DNA of 42,188 bases from Streptomyces dioscori. Its GTDB lineage: Bacteria > Actinomycetota > Actinomycetes > Streptomycetales > Streptomycetaceae. The stretch covers positions 1-42,188 of the forward strand of contig NZ_KZ679069.1 in assembly GCF_003024195.1 (NCBI RefSeq), read 5' to 3'. Numbering within the stretch: position 1 is the first letter of the stretch; every line of letters starts with the position of its first letter. A program made the position numbers and the translations under genes. Positions 33,059 through 41,870 of this stretch are shown piece by piece. The notes under the pieces are model-generated. The model saw nothing but the letters and a program-made list of their open reading frames with translations. It ran no database searches and was not told the origin of the DNA.

Positions 33059-34030
33059 GTGGCAAGGTTCCGCACTCGTCTGGCACTGCTCGGCTCGGTA
33101 GCGGCTCTCACCGCCGGCGCCTTCACTCCCGCACAACTCGTCGGGGCGCAGCCCGCCGCCGCCGCGGACTACGACTGGGTCGCGCTGGGCGACTCCTACA
33201 CCGCCGGGGTCATCCAGGCCGCCGGAGACGTCTTCGAGATCCCCCGGGACGGCTGCGAACGCACCGACCGGTCCTACCCGCAGGTCATCGACCGGGACCT
33301 CGGTTCCCTGATCGAGCTGACCAACGTCAGCTGCGGCGCCGCCACGATCGAGGACATCACCTTCAACGCGCAGCAGCCGATCGGCCGTAACATGCCGGGC
33401 AACCCCGACCCGGACTACCCCTTCCCCCCGGTGCCGCCGCAGTCCGAGGCGGTCGGGCCCGCCACCGACGTCATCACCGTCGGCGTGGGCGGCAACACCC
33501 TCGGGTTCGCCGACATCCTCTTCAAATGCCTGGAACTGGGACAGGGCAGCGGCGGAGTTGGCACGCCCTGCAAGGACGAACTGGCCGCCGGTATCCCCGG
33601 CAAGCTGAAAACGGTGAGCCGCGACTACGACGAGATGCTCGCCAGGCTCCATGAGAAGGGCCCGCACGCCAAGATCCTGGCCGTCGGATATCCCACGGTC
33701 ATCCCCAGGGACACCTCCAAGTGCCGGTACAACGACATCCACCAGTTCTTCTCGATCACGCAGGGGGACTTGGACTGGCTGCGCCAGGACGTCCTGGACC
33801 CCCTCAACAAAACCATCGAGAAGTCGACCGGCACGCAGGACACGGCCACCTTCGTCAACCTCTACGACTCCTCCGAGGAGCACAGCGTCTGTGACGCCGG
33901 CAAGTGGGTCGAGGGCATCTTCGACAGCGATGACAGGCCGGCCCTCGTGCACCCGAACGCCAGGGGCCACCGCAACGCCGCCGACCACATCACCTCGGAG
34001 ATCCTGAACGCCCTCGCCCCGACGGACTGA
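33059..34030 (+). CDS. secreted SGNH/GDSL-family esterase or lipase
   Basis: A 323-residue exported hydrolase. The signal peptide is about residues 1-34 ('ARFRTRLALLGSVAALTAG', cleavage near 'AAAAD'). Block I 'DWVALGDSYTAGV' has the nucleophile Ser, block II 'NVSCGGATIEDI' the Gly, block III 'VGVGGNTLGF' the Asn and block V 'PALVHPNARGHRNAADHI' the His; a preceding Asp in the usual DxxH spacing is replaced by 'LVHPNARGH'. Six cysteines probably form disulphides. I chose GTG 33059, with GGAGG four bases upstream and the signal peptide starting there; an ATG at 33005 lies outside. A perfect 16-bp hairpin follows. It is the intact relative of the relic at 7040-7705. Confidence 0.92.
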   Translation: MARFRTRLALLGSVAALTAGAFTPAQLVGAQPAAAADYDWVALGDSYTAGVIQAAGDVFEIPRDGCERTDRSYPQVIDRDLGSLIELTNVSCGAATIEDITFNAQQPIGRNMPGNPDPDYPFPPVPPQSEAVGPATDVITVGVGGNTLGFADILFKCLELGQGSGGVGTPCKDELAAGIPGKLKTVSRDYDEMLARLHEKGPHAKILAVGYPTVIPRDTSKCRYNDIHQFFSITQGDLDWLRQDVLDPLNKTIEKSTGTQDTATFVNLYDSSEEHSVCDAGKWVEGIFDSDDRPALVHPNARGHRNAADHITSEILNALAPTD

Positions 34031-34066
34031 CCCGCACACCGCACCCGACCCTCGATCCGATCCAAG

Positions 34067-34107
34067 ACGGAGTTGCCTCCGGCCGTCGGGTCCGGAGGCA
34101 ACTCCGT
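34067..34107 (+). terminator. strong hairpin terminator of the esterase gene
   Basis: A perfect 16-bp stem: ACGGAGTTGCCTCCGG (34067-34082) and its complement (34092-34107) around a 9-base loop, followed by TCCTT. It lies 36 bases after the esterase stop. Confidence 0.88.
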
Positions 34108-34488
34108 TCCTTACCCCGTGTCATCCGCACGAGCCGGCCGTGCTTCGAGCCATCACCGCGCAGCTTCGTCATACGCTCGGGGTGGACATTTATGACGTAG
34201 TGAATGGCGGTCCGTTCCGTCGCCCCGGAGAGCCTCATCAGCCCGAGGGGGTCGGCGGATCAGCGCTAAGCAGGACCACGAGGCGCGGAGTTGCCGATTC
34301 CTCCAAAACGACGCAGATTACGAGAGCTACTTGCAGGACCTGCGGGTGATCACTGAAATCCCCCCCCCGCCTTGAGAGGCGCCTCGAACCCGTGTCTGTG
34401 ACTAGTGCTCTGACCGCATGGGTTGACCGGTTTGGTGATCGTGACGGTTGGATGGGTGGTGACGTCCGATGCAACCGCTGGAGGCGCG

Positions 34489-35606
34489 GTGGCCGAGCCC
34501 GTCGGTGTGCGCAGACTGACCGACCAGGAGGGGCAGAAGCTGCAGCAGAGCGTGCGGCGGGGCAGCACCAGCTCGGTGCGCTACCGGCGCGCGATGATGC
34601 TGCTGGCCTCGGCCGGCGGGAACCGGGTGCCCGTGATCGCCCAGCTGGTGCAGGCCGACGAGGACACCGTCCGGGACGTGATCCACAGGTTCAACTAGAT
34701 CGGCCTGGCCTGCCTGGACCCTAGGTGGGCGGGAGGCCCTCCCCGCCAACTCAGCTCTGGCGACGAAGACTTCGTCATCCAGGCGGCTGCCATCACCCGC
34801 CCGGCCAAGCTCGGCCAGCCCTTCACACGCTGGTCCCTGCGCAAGCTCGTCGCCTACCTGCGCAAAGCCCACGGCCACATGATCCGCATCGGACGCGAGA
34901 CGTTACGCTGCCTGCTCACCCGCCGCAGCATTACCTTTCAGCGCACCAAGACATGGAAGGAATCCCCCGACCGCGAGGCGAAGCTGGGCCGGATCGAGGA
35001 GGTCCTCGACCGCTTCCCCGACCGGGTCTTCGCTTTCGACGAGTTCGGCCCGCTCGGGATCCGTCCCACCGCGGGCTCAGGCTGAGCTGAGCAGAAGCAC
35101 CCCGACCGGCTGCCCGCCACCTACCACCGCACCCACGGCGTGCGCTACTTCCACGGCTGCTACTCGGTGGGCGACGACGCCCTGTGGGGCGTCAACCGCC
35201 GCAGAAAGGGCGCCGCAACACGCTGGCTGCGCTGAAGTCGATCCGCGCTGCCCGGCCAGACGGTGCCCCGATCTACGTGATCCTGGACAACCTATCCGCC
35301 CACAAAGGCGCCGACATCCGCCGTCGGGCCAGGAAGAACAAGGTCGAGCTGTACTTCACCCCGACCTATGCATCCTGGGCGAACCCGATCGAAGCCCACT
35401 TCGGACCACTTCGGCAGTTCACCATCGCCAACTCCCACCACCCCAACCACACCGTCCAAACCCGGACCCTGCACGCCTACCTTCGCTGGCGCAACGCCAG
35501 CGCCCGCCACCATGACGTCCTGGCCGCCGAACGACGTGAACGCGCCCGCATCCGCAGCGAGAAAGACATCCGCTGGGGCGGACGTCCCCTCAAGACCGCA
35601 GCGTGA
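34489..35606 (+). pseudogene. IS630-family transposase relic
   Basis: GTG 34489 (GGAGG upstream) leads into 'EPVGVRRLTDQEGQKLQQ' and 'SVRYRRAMMLLASAGGNRVPVIAQLVQADEDTVRDVIHRF', the IS630 helix-turn-helix. The DDE core is readable: 'RVFAFDEFGPLGI' (first Asp), 'IYVILDNLSAHKG' (second Asp), 'SWANPIEAHFGPLRQF' (Glu). Lesions: TAG at 34696-34698 (family Glu), TGA at 35083-35085 (family Trp) and a frameshift near 35205. So it cannot make active transposase, but the element could still move if another copy supplied the enzyme. Ends at 35606; an S1-domain gene begins 47 bases later. Confidence 0.82.
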
Positions 35607-35652
35607 CCGCACTTCCCACCCAGTGCGCAGCTCCTCGTGAAAGGCTGGGAGC

Positions 35653-36225
35653 ATGATGGGTGGACCGTCTGAGAACCCAGAACTCTGGGCCTTCCTGGAA
35701 TCACTGCACCGTGGCGAACTCCTCTCCGGCACCGTCACAGCGATCGAACGGTTCGGTGTGTTCGTGGCGCTGGACGACGGACCCGACCATCCGGTCTTCC
35801 CCGGCGTCGGATTCATCTCCTTCGCGGAACTGTCCTGGCGACATTTCGATGCGGCCTCCGACGTCGTGCAGGTCGGGCAGCGCCTCTCATGCGAGTTTCT
35901 CCAGTTCGACACGTGGAACCTGGAGGCCAGACTGTCCTTGAAAGCCACACAGCCGGACCCCTTTCAGATATTCGCCGACACCATCGCGGTGGGGCAGAAG
36001 CTGCCTGGCCAGGTCACCAAGCTGATCCCGTTCGGCGTCTTCGTTCAGGTCGCCGACGGAATCGAGGGACTGGTTCACCTGCGAGAGCTCGCCTGGACAC
36101 CGGTGGAGAGTCCATCAGATGTCGTCCAGGTCGGCGACAAGATCACGGTGGTCGTCACCGAGATCGACCGAGAGCGACGTAGGCTGGCCCTCTCCCGACG
36201 ACAAGGCTCATCCGCCGACGTGTGA
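35653..36225 (+). CDS. double S1-domain RNA-binding protein
   Basis: A 190-residue protein with two S1 (OB-fold) domains. The first spans about 15-95: 'RGELLSGTVTAIERFGVFVALDDGPDHPVFPGVGFISFAELSWRHFDAASDVVQVGQRLSCEFLQFD'; the second about 108-185: 'GQKLPGQVTKLIPFGVFVQVADGIEGLVHLRELAW' and 'DVVQVGDKITVVVTEIDRERRRLALSRRQ', a textbook S1 signature. Such proteins bind single-stranded RNA and are found in many Streptomyces as stand-alone S1-like factors. ATGATG at 35653 with GGGAG just upstream. The gene is intact while the adjacent transposase is decayed, and it sits between the element's inverted repeats, so it may be a captured chromosomal gene. Confidence 0.9.
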   Translation: MMGGPSENPELWAFLESLHRGELLSGTVTAIERFGVFVALDDGPDHPVFPGVGFISFAELSWRHFDAASDVVQVGQRLSCEFLQFDTWNLEARLSLKATQPDPFQIFADTIAVGQKLPGQVTKLIPFGVFVQVADGIEGLVHLRELAWTPVESPSDVVQVGDKITVVVTEIDRERRRLALSRRQGSSADV

Positions 36226-36389
36226 TGCGCTGCCTTCCTGCGACAGCTCCCTTGCGCGACTGTTCCTGGCCGCCTGCTCAGTCAAAGGAGGCACACTCGC
36301 CAGGCCGGTGAACCTTCCCGGTCAGAGCACTAGCTGACGTGCTCCCCGGCTTCCGCTGCGGCGCATCAGGAACCCGTACACGATTCAGT

Positions 36390-36680
36390 GACAACGTGGG
36401 CCGACTGCTGTGCGGCGGCCTGGACGGCTGAGAGGTCGCGGCGGTGCAGCCGGTCCTGCAGCTGCTCGGACGCGTCACGCCCGTCGGCGCTCCAGGCAAT
36501 GAGTTCGCCGTCCAGGGCGGTCGCGTCCTGCAGTCGCGCGGCGCCGGCCACGACTTCGGGGAACGCAGGCCCCACTTGGGTGCTGCGCCGCGAGTGCAGC
36601 ACGATCCAGCTGCCTTCGACGGACGGGGCAGCGCGGAAGCCGTCCCATTTCAATTACGCGGCCGACCCCGCTGGTAGGAC
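36390..36680 (-). pseudogene. ATP-dependent DNA ligase, N-terminal fragment
   Basis: Reads 'LKWDGFRAAPSVEGSWIVLHSRRSTQVGPAFPEVV' and 'ATALDGELIAWSADGRDASEQLQDRLHRR': motif I (KWDGFR, adenylated Lys), 'HSRRxT...FPE' and motif III-like 'LDGELIAW' of ATP-dependent ligases of the LigD/LigC group. It ends about 30-55 bases from the right end of the IS630 element, so everything after 'QSAHVV' is lost, probably through the element's arrival or an associated deletion. Upstream an in-frame stop lies just before 'LKWDG'. It follows the Ku gene on the same strand, the usual NHEJ pairing. Confidence 0.7.
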
Positions 36681-36727
36681 GGGGATGCGCACCATATGGA
36701 TGGGGATCGGCTCGGGCAGGATCCACG

Positions 36728-37225
36728 TCAGGCGCTGCGTTTCGGCTTGGTGGCCGTTTTCTTGGCTGCTTTCTTCGCGGTGGTCTTCTTGGTGGCCGTC
36801 TTTTTCGCTGGCTTCTTGGCTGGGGTCTTCTTCTTCGGGTGCAGTTCGTGGACGTCCGCGTCGCCCTCGCCGCGGGAGTTCCGGGCTTTCTTCACGGAGG
36901 CTTCCAGGGCGGCCATGAGGTCGACGACCTTCCCGGCCGGTGCTTCGGACGCCGGTGTCTCAGGAGGGGCCTGGCCGTCGCGGGTCATGTGGCCGATGAG
37001 GGCCTGCGGGGCGATGAGGGTGTTCTTGCTGATCTCGTACGCCTTGCCGATCTCGTCCTGGGGTACCTCGCGGTCCTCGATCTCGCAGATCTTGCGGACG
37101 CGGCTCATGTCTTCGAGGTGGTACTGGTGGAAGCGGATCGCGTGGTTCTCGGTCGCGGACACCACGTGGATGGGCACGGTCACCAGGCCGAACGAGATGG
37201 CACCTGACCAGACAGTTCGGGGCAC
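36728..37225 (-). CDS. ku: Ku protein lacking its central core (internal deletion, frame open)
   Basis: Ku normally (about 300-350 residues) forms a ring on DNA ends in non-homologous end joining. Here only 165 residues remain. Residues 1-72 match the Ku N-terminus ('RTVWSGAISFGLVTVPIHVVSATENHAIRFHQYHLEDM', 'EIEDREVPQDEIGKAYEISKNTLI'). From about 85 the text is the typical Streptomyces Ku tail ('APPETPASEAPAGKVVDLMAALEASVKKAR') followed by a lysine/alanine-rich extension ('KKKTPAKKPAKKTATKK...PKRSA'). The ring- and dimer-forming middle, about 150 residues, is missing without breaking the frame. GTG 37225 with CAGGAGG six bases upstream. It could still give a basic DNA-binding peptide, but end-joining function is unlikely. 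Confidence 0.8.
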   Translation of the reverse strand: MPRTVWSGAISFGLVTVPIHVVSATENHAIRFHQYHLEDMSRVRKICEIEDREVPQDEIGKAYEISKNTLIAPQALIGHMTRDGQAPPETPASEAPAGKVVDLMAALEASVKKARNSRGEGDADVHELHPKKKTPAKKPAKKTATKKTTAKKAAKKTATKPKRSA

Positions 37226-37479
37226 GACGAACCTCCTGTACGGCCCCGAGACCCCCAGCCTACGAGCGGCGCCCCGTCTCGGCGCGCATGGGACATACGT
37301 CCACCGCGGGCAGGGCACGCCCCCTACGACCGCGTGCTGTGCCCGGCATCAGTGGCCGGACACAGCACGCGTTTCCGGCGGTGAGGGTCAGCCGGAGGCC
37401 TGAGCGACCGTCTCAGTCGAAGAGGATGTCCAGCACGAGGCCGACAACGTCGCCGACGTTCTCGGTCCCGTCGCGGCCG

Positions 37480-37596
37480 TCGGAGGAGGGCTGAGCAGGC
37501 GCTGCAGAGCACGCAGACGGGGGCCAGTTGAGCAGGTGGAAGACCTGAACGCCTGTCCTGCGGGTACCAGTCGGCGAAGTCCTCGTCGTTCCACAG
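37480..37596 (-). pseudogene. IS1182-type transposase, short N-terminal fragment
   Basis: Reading leftward from 37596: 'LWNDEDFADWYPQDRRSGLPPAQLAPVCVL', which matches the start region of IS1182-family transposases ('DxxFADLYPxxGxPGLSPAQLATVCVLQF'). Only about 35 residues survive; the remainder to 37413 drifts out of frame. A small scar of a third IS family beside the NHEJ remnant. The flanking stretches 37226-37479 and 37597-37810 show nothing else. Confidence 0.55.
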
Positions 37597-37810
37597 CTGT
37601 CCAGCCGGTCACGTACCCATATCGCCGTCGTAGCCCCCCGGTTGCTCGCCCGCGCAACCTGCGCAGTCAGAGACGGGACTTGCTCACCGGACAGGGGGCG
37701 AAGGGACAACGGGCACCTCGACAACTGCATCGGTCGGCCGAACTGTCCGAGCATGCCCGTTGACCACGCTGCCGCACCGGGAGGCTCCAAGATCCCCGAC
37801 GGGGTCAAGC

Positions 37811-38680
37811 TCAGGATTTTCCAGTGCGGGTGGCCAGTGGGGCGCGTGTGGCGGTGACTCTGAGGAAGTCGAGTTGTTCCGCGGAGGGTGTTCCGGCGGC
37901 CGCGGTGTAGGCGACGATCCTGAGGTCTGATCCGGGAACGGTGAGGATGTCGCAGTCGAGGGTGATGTCTCCTACAGAGGGATGGGTGACGGTCTTGCGG
38001 TCATGGCCGAGTGCGCCCGCGACACCCTGTGACCAGAGTTGCGCGAAGCGGGGACTGCGGGTGGTGCAGTCCTGGATGAGCCGGCGTAGGCGGGGGTCGT
38101 CCGGGAAGGTGCCCTGTGCGGTACGCAGATCGGCGACGAGGGCGGCTTCCAGGGCTTCCTGACCACGTTCGGAGCGAGGCAGAGGGCCGGAGTCGACTGC
38201 GGGCAGGAACGTTTCGAGTACCAGGTTGCGCTGGTCCGCGGGGGGCTGCGCGGGCTCGCCGAACAGTGCGGCCCACAGCCCGGTGCACGTGATGAGTGTC
38301 CAGTCCGCGGTGAAGACGCCCAGCGCCTGATCGGTGAGGGCAGCGAGCAGGCGCTGCACGCTGGGCGGGATGTGGGTGGAGATGCGCCCGGATCCCGGCA
38401 GGGGAAGGTGTGCGAGGCGGTAGAGGTGATCCCGTTCGGTCACCTCCAGGTGCAGCGCGCGGGCCAGCGCCGCAGCGACCTGTTCGGAGGGGCGGCTGGC
38501 GCGTCCCTGCTCCAGGCGGACGAGGTAGTCGACGGAGAGTCCGGCGAGCGCGGCGAGCTCCTCCCGGCGCAGACCCGCAGCCCGGCGTTTGCCTGTGGCA
38601 GGAAGACCCACGTCTGCAGGTGCGAGCCGGTCGCGCCAACGCCGCAGTGCTGTGCCCAGCTGATTCTGTTCCTCGGTCAC
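37811..38680 (-). CDS. XRE-family regulator with MmyB-like ligand domain
   Basis: A 289-residue regulator. The N-terminal HTH is 'LGTALRRWRDRLAPADVGLPATGKRRAAGLRREELAALAGLSVDYLVRLEQGRASRPSEQVAAALARAL', the hallmark of this actinomycete group. The C-terminal MmyB-like domain follows: 'PSVQRLLAALTDQALGVFTADWTLITCTGLWAALFGEP', '...RNLVLETFL', 'DCTTRSPRFAQLWSQ', 'VGDITLDCDILTVPGSDLRIVAYTAAAGTPSAEQLDFLRV'. Start is GTG 38680, with no strong ribosome site. It is divergent from the aldehyde dehydrogenase/SDR pair (178 bases between starts) and very likely controls them, as is usual for this family beside a dehydrogenase or SDR. Confidence 0.93.
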   Translation of the reverse strand: MTEEQNQLGTALRRWRDRLAPADVGLPATGKRRAAGLRREELAALAGLSVDYLVRLEQGRASRPSEQVAAALARALHLEVTERDHLYRLAHLPLPGSGRISTHIPPSVQRLLAALTDQALGVFTADWTLITCTGLWAALFGEPAQPPADQRNLVLETFLPAVDSGPLPRSERGQEALEAALVADLRTAQGTFPDDPRLRRLIQDCTTRSPRFAQLWSQGVAGALGHDRKTVTHPSVGDITLDCDILTVPGSDLRIVAYTAAAGTPSAEQLDFLRVTATRAPLATRTGKS

Positions 38681-38857
38681 CGTCCCAGTATCACCGCCCG
38701 GCTCGTGGTGAGGGTGGTACTGCCATTCCTACCGTTGTCTGTTGCACTGGTTGCGGCCCTCGCACCGGTCGACAGTGGTCGCAGCAGGCAACGCACATGG
38801 ACCTCTCAGGTTCAAGCAGGCGGTTGCCTGGCAGTCCACTACGACAGGCTGAGGTCA

Positions 38858-40315
38858 ATGTCTGAAAACACGCTCGCCCGGAACCTGATCGGCGGAGAGT
38901 GGAGCGAGTCCGGCTCCGTACAGGAATCGGTCAACCCCTCGACCGGCGAGGCCGTCGGTACGTACGTCTCGGCGGGCCGCGCGGAGGCCGAGGCCGCGAT
39001 CGCCACGGCACGTACCGCCTTCGACACCACCGGCTGGTCCCGTGATCCGGCACTGCGCTCCCGGGCCCTGTTCGAGCTGGCCGACCGGATCGCCGAACGC
39101 ATCCCCGCTCTGAGCCGGACCCTGACCCGGGAGAACGGCAAGCGACTGGACGAAACGGCCTGGGAGGCCGCGATCTCCGTCGACTGGCTGCGCTACAGCG
39201 CCGCGTCCGCACTCACCCAGGTGGCCGGCCGGGCCGCCGAGCCGACGCCGGGCCAGTACTTCTACTCGTCGCCCGAGGCCATGGGGGTCGCCGGCATCAT
39301 CTCGCCGTGGAACTCCCCGATATGCCTGACGGTGCGTGCCCTCGGTCCGGCGATCGGCGCGGGCTGCACCACCGTGGTGAAGCTGCCCGGACAGACCGCA
39401 CTGACCAACTCCCTGCTCGCCGAGGCCGTCGCCGCCACCGAATCCCTGCCCCCGGGCGTGGTCAACATCCTCACCGAGGCGGGCAACGAGGTGGCACCGG
39501 CGCTGGTCGAATCGGCGGACGTGGATGTGCTCAGCTACACCGGCAGCACACACGTCGGCCGCCTCATCGCCGCCGCTGCCGCGCCGACGCTCAAGCGGCT
39601 CAACCTCGAACTGGGCGGGAAGACCCCGCTGATCGTTTTCGAGGACGCCGACCTGGACGCCGTCGTCCCGCAGTTGGTGATGGCATCCATCCTGATGAAC
39701 GGGCAGTTCTGCTGTACCGGCTCACGCGTGCTCGTGCAGCGGGGCATCGCCGATGAACTGCGCACGCGGCTGGCCGCGGCACTGGAGGCGGTCAGGGTCG
39801 GGCCCGCCGAGGACCCCTCCACCCAGCTCGGACCACTGATCGACAGGGCCGCCGTCGCACGGGTCGACAGCATCGTCGAGGAAGCCTCCTCCTACGCCGA
39901 GGTCATCGTCAGGGGCGGGCCCGTCACCGACCCCGCTCTCGCGGGCGGCGCGTTCTTCCGTCCGGCACTGCTGGAGGTGGATCGGCTCGATGTCCCCCTG
40001 GTACAGCAGGAAGTCTTCGGCCCGGTCCAGACCTTCGAGATCTTCGAGGACGAGGCCGACGCGATCCAGCGGGCGAACGCCACCGACTTCGGCCTGGCCG
40101 CCGCGCTGTACACGCACGACGATTTCCGGGCCCGTCGGGTCGGACGCGAGCTCCGGTTCGGCGGGATGTGGGTCAACACCTGGGGCTCGATGTCCGAGCA
40201 CTTCGAGCAGGGTGGCTTCAAGCAGAGCGGAATCGGCGTGCTGTGCGGTCCCTCGGCCATCGGCGAGTTCCAGAACATCAAGACCTACGCCACCGCCGTG
40301 CCGCGACAGCACTGA
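38858..40315 (+). CDS. NAD(P)-dependent aldehyde dehydrogenase
   Basis: A 485-residue ALDH-superfamily enzyme oxidising an aldehyde to a carboxylate. Visible motifs: 'IISPWNSPICL' (cofactor entry, Asn), 'VKLPGQTAL' (NAD-binding Lys), 'YTGSTHVGR' (GSTxxG), 'LNLELGGKTPLIVFEDADLD' (general-base Glu), 'NGQFCCTGSRVLVQ' (catalytic Cys), 'QEVFGPV' and 'NATDFGLAAALYT'. ATG 38858 is preceded by GAGG; the open frame reaches back to 38372 but covers the divergent regulator. The SDR gene follows 122 bases later, so aldehyde and alcohol/ketone steps may be linked. Full length and intact. Confidence 0.95.
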   Translation: MSENTLARNLIGGEWSESGSVQESVNPSTGEAVGTYVSAGRAEAEAAIATARTAFDTTGWSRDPALRSRALFELADRIAERIPALSRTLTRENGKRLDETAWEAAISVDWLRYSAASALTQVAGRAAEPTPGQYFYSSPEAMGVAGIISPWNSPICLTVRALGPAIGAGCTTVVKLPGQTALTNSLLAEAVAATESLPPGVVNILTEAGNEVAPALVESADVDVLSYTGSTHVGRLIAAAAAPTLKRLNLELGGKTPLIVFEDADLDAVVPQLVMASILMNGQFCCTGSRVLVQRGIADELRTRLAAALEAVRVGPAEDPSTQLGPLIDRAAVARVDSIVEEASSYAEVIVRGGPVTDPALAGGAFFRPALLEVDRLDVPLVQQEVFGPVQTFEIFEDEADAIQRANATDFGLAAALYTHDDFRARRVGRELRFGGMWVNTWGSMSEHFEQGGFKQSGIGVLCGPSAIGEFQNIKTYATAVPRQH

Positions 40316-40437
40316 GGATCGCGGTTGGCAGGGCCGCCCACACCCCGGCTCCACGCGCCGGTCAGGACCGCGCAGTTCCCGCCGACGGCCTGACCGGCAT
40401 GAGCCACTGTTCGTACCAATTCTCCCAGGAGCACAGC

Positions 40438-41346
40438 ATGTCCAAGAAGTCACCGCAAACTCAGGAAATCGTCGTCGTGACCGGGGCGTCGACCGGGATG
40501 GGCGCGGCCACCGCGAGGGAAATGGCCCGGCGCGGATTCCATGTCCTGGCCGGCGTGCGCCGCGACAGCGACGGCGAGGCCCTCCTCGCAGCCGGGGTCG
40601 AGCCGGTGATCCTCGACATCACCGACCAGGAGCACATCGCGGCGCTGGTGGCACGTATCGACGGCGACCCGCACCGCCGCGCCGTGCGGGCACTGATCAA
40701 CAACGCCGGCCTCCCCTGCGCGGGTCCGGTCGAAGTGGTGCCGCTCGACGAGTGGCGTCGCGTGTTCGAGGTGAACGTCTTCGGGACCGTCGCACTCACC
40801 CAGGCTCTGCTGCCCGCCCTGGTGCGCAGCAAGGGCCGTGTCGTCAACATCAGCTCGATGAACGGCAAGGTGTCCATGGCCGGCTACGGCGTGTACGCCA
40901 GCAGCAAGCACGCGGTGGAGGCGCTGAGCGACGCCCTGCGCAACGAATTGGCCCCGTACGGCGTGCAGGTGGTGATCGTGGAGCCGGGCGGTGTCAAAAC
41001 CGAAATGGCCCGCGTCGGACTCTCGGGCCTGAGCGACCTCACCACCCGGATGACCGCGGAGCAGAACGAGCGATACGGCGCCTTGATGCAGGCGATTCCC
41101 TCCCATGTCGCCGCGTTCACCGAGGCCGGCGCGACCTCTGACACTGCGGCTCAAAAGATCGCCAAAGCCGCGACAGCCCGTAAGCCCCGCACTCGCTACA
41201 CCATCGGCGCGTTGACTGCCTTCCTCATCCGCGCCTCCAACCTCCTTCCCGACCGGGTGTTCGACCGGATGACCATGTCCGATCTGCGCAAGCACTACCC
41301 GGACAAGGCCAAGTCCGCCTCGGCCACCGCGGGACGTCACGCTTAG
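40438..41346 (+). CDS. SDR-family oxidoreductase
   Basis: A 302-residue classical SDR. Cofactor loop 'VVVTGASTGMGAATAREMARRGFHVLAGVRRDSD' (the Arg pair suggests NADP), 'ALINNAGLPCAGPVE' (NNAG), 'RVVNISSMNGKVSMAGYGVYASSKHAVEALSDALRNEL' (Ser, YxxxK), 'VVIVEPGGVKTEM'. The C-terminal 100 residues ('RTRYTIGALTAFLIRASNLLPDRVFDRMT') are the tail common in SDRs of retinol/hydroxysteroid-dehydrogenase type. ATG 40438 has AGGAG seven bases upstream. Likely co-transcribed with the aldehyde dehydrogenase under the divergent XRE regulator. Intact. Confidence 0.94.
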   Translation: MSKKSPQTQEIVVVTGASTGMGAATAREMARRGFHVLAGVRRDSDGEALLAAGVEPVILDITDQEHIAALVARIDGDPHRRAVRALINNAGLPCAGPVEVVPLDEWRRVFEVNVFGTVALTQALLPALVRSKGRVVNISSMNGKVSMAGYGVYASSKHAVEALSDALRNELAPYGVQVVIVEPGGVKTEMARVGLSGLSDLTTRMTAEQNERYGALMQAIPSHVAAFTEAGATSDTAAQKIAKAATARKPRTRYTIGALTAFLIRASNLLPDRVFDRMTMSDLRKHYPDKAKSASATAGRHA

Positions 41347-41589
41347 CTGGTTGGATCGGGCGCGCGGCGGCCCGTCATCAGCCTCGGGACCAACCCGCCT
41401 CCGCCGTCGTACGCCCAGCAACATCTGGAGATTGACCATGACGTAGTCGTATCTGCTGACACCCATCGAGCCACCCCTCCCTGAAAGGGGTGAACGGCAG
41501 CGGCGAGGACTGTGACGATGCCGCGGCCTGGCACCGGGCTCTGACCAACTTCCCCGGCCCGAGGTATCCAGGCAGTTGACCGCATTACA

Positions 41590-41870
41590 TAGCCGCTCGG
41601 ACACTGTGCCCCTCCTGGTCACCTCGATGAAGACCGCGCTCTCCTCCACGCGGCGGCGCAGGTACAGGCCCGTCAGTCCGAGCGGCAGTGAGATCAGGAA
41701 CAGGACTCGCCATCCCCACACTTTCACCCGTGCCTCCCCGATCAGCTGGGCAAGGAGGCCAGTCCCACCGCGGAGCAGGTCGGCAGCAGTTCGATGGCGG
41801 CGGCGGAACCGGACATCAGCGGGATCACGGTGAGGAGCGTGTTGGGGCGGCCGATCCGGTCTCCCTGGCT
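41590..41870 (-). pseudogene. MHS-type MFS transporter relic
   Basis: Two frames contain pieces of a metabolite:H+ symporter: 'GDRIGRPNTLLTVIPLMSGSAAAIELLPTCSAVGLA' (conserved 'DRxGR' loop and next helix) and, in another frame, 'VKVWGWRVLFLISLPLGLTGLYLRRRVEESAVF' (family 'WGWRxPFLxxxPLGxxGLYLRxxxEESPxF'). The roughly 60 residues that normally separate them, including the 'GGExGG' helix, are deleted and the frame is shifted. No other part of the gene is present in 41347-42152. Confidence 0.7.

Larger units (their letters stand above)
34403..36333. mobile_element. IS630-type element with apparent passenger gene
   Basis: Bounded by perfect 15-bp inverted repeats: CTAGTGCTCTGACCG (34403-34417) and its complement (36319-36333); similarity continues inward ('GGTTgACCGG' against 'GGTTcACCGG'). 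The outer CTAG contains the TA that IS630 elements duplicate. Inside are a decayed IS630 transposase and an intact S1-domain gene on the same strand. At 1931 bp it is clearly longer than ordinary IS630 copies (about 1.1-1.2 kb), the extra length being the S1 gene. No second copy of the right repeat follows the transposase. Confidence 0.75.

Noticed and set aside
34140..34349. 69-codon frame left of the IS630 element
   Set aside because: No motif or ribosome site; I also looked here for the missing half of the DNA ligase and did not find it.
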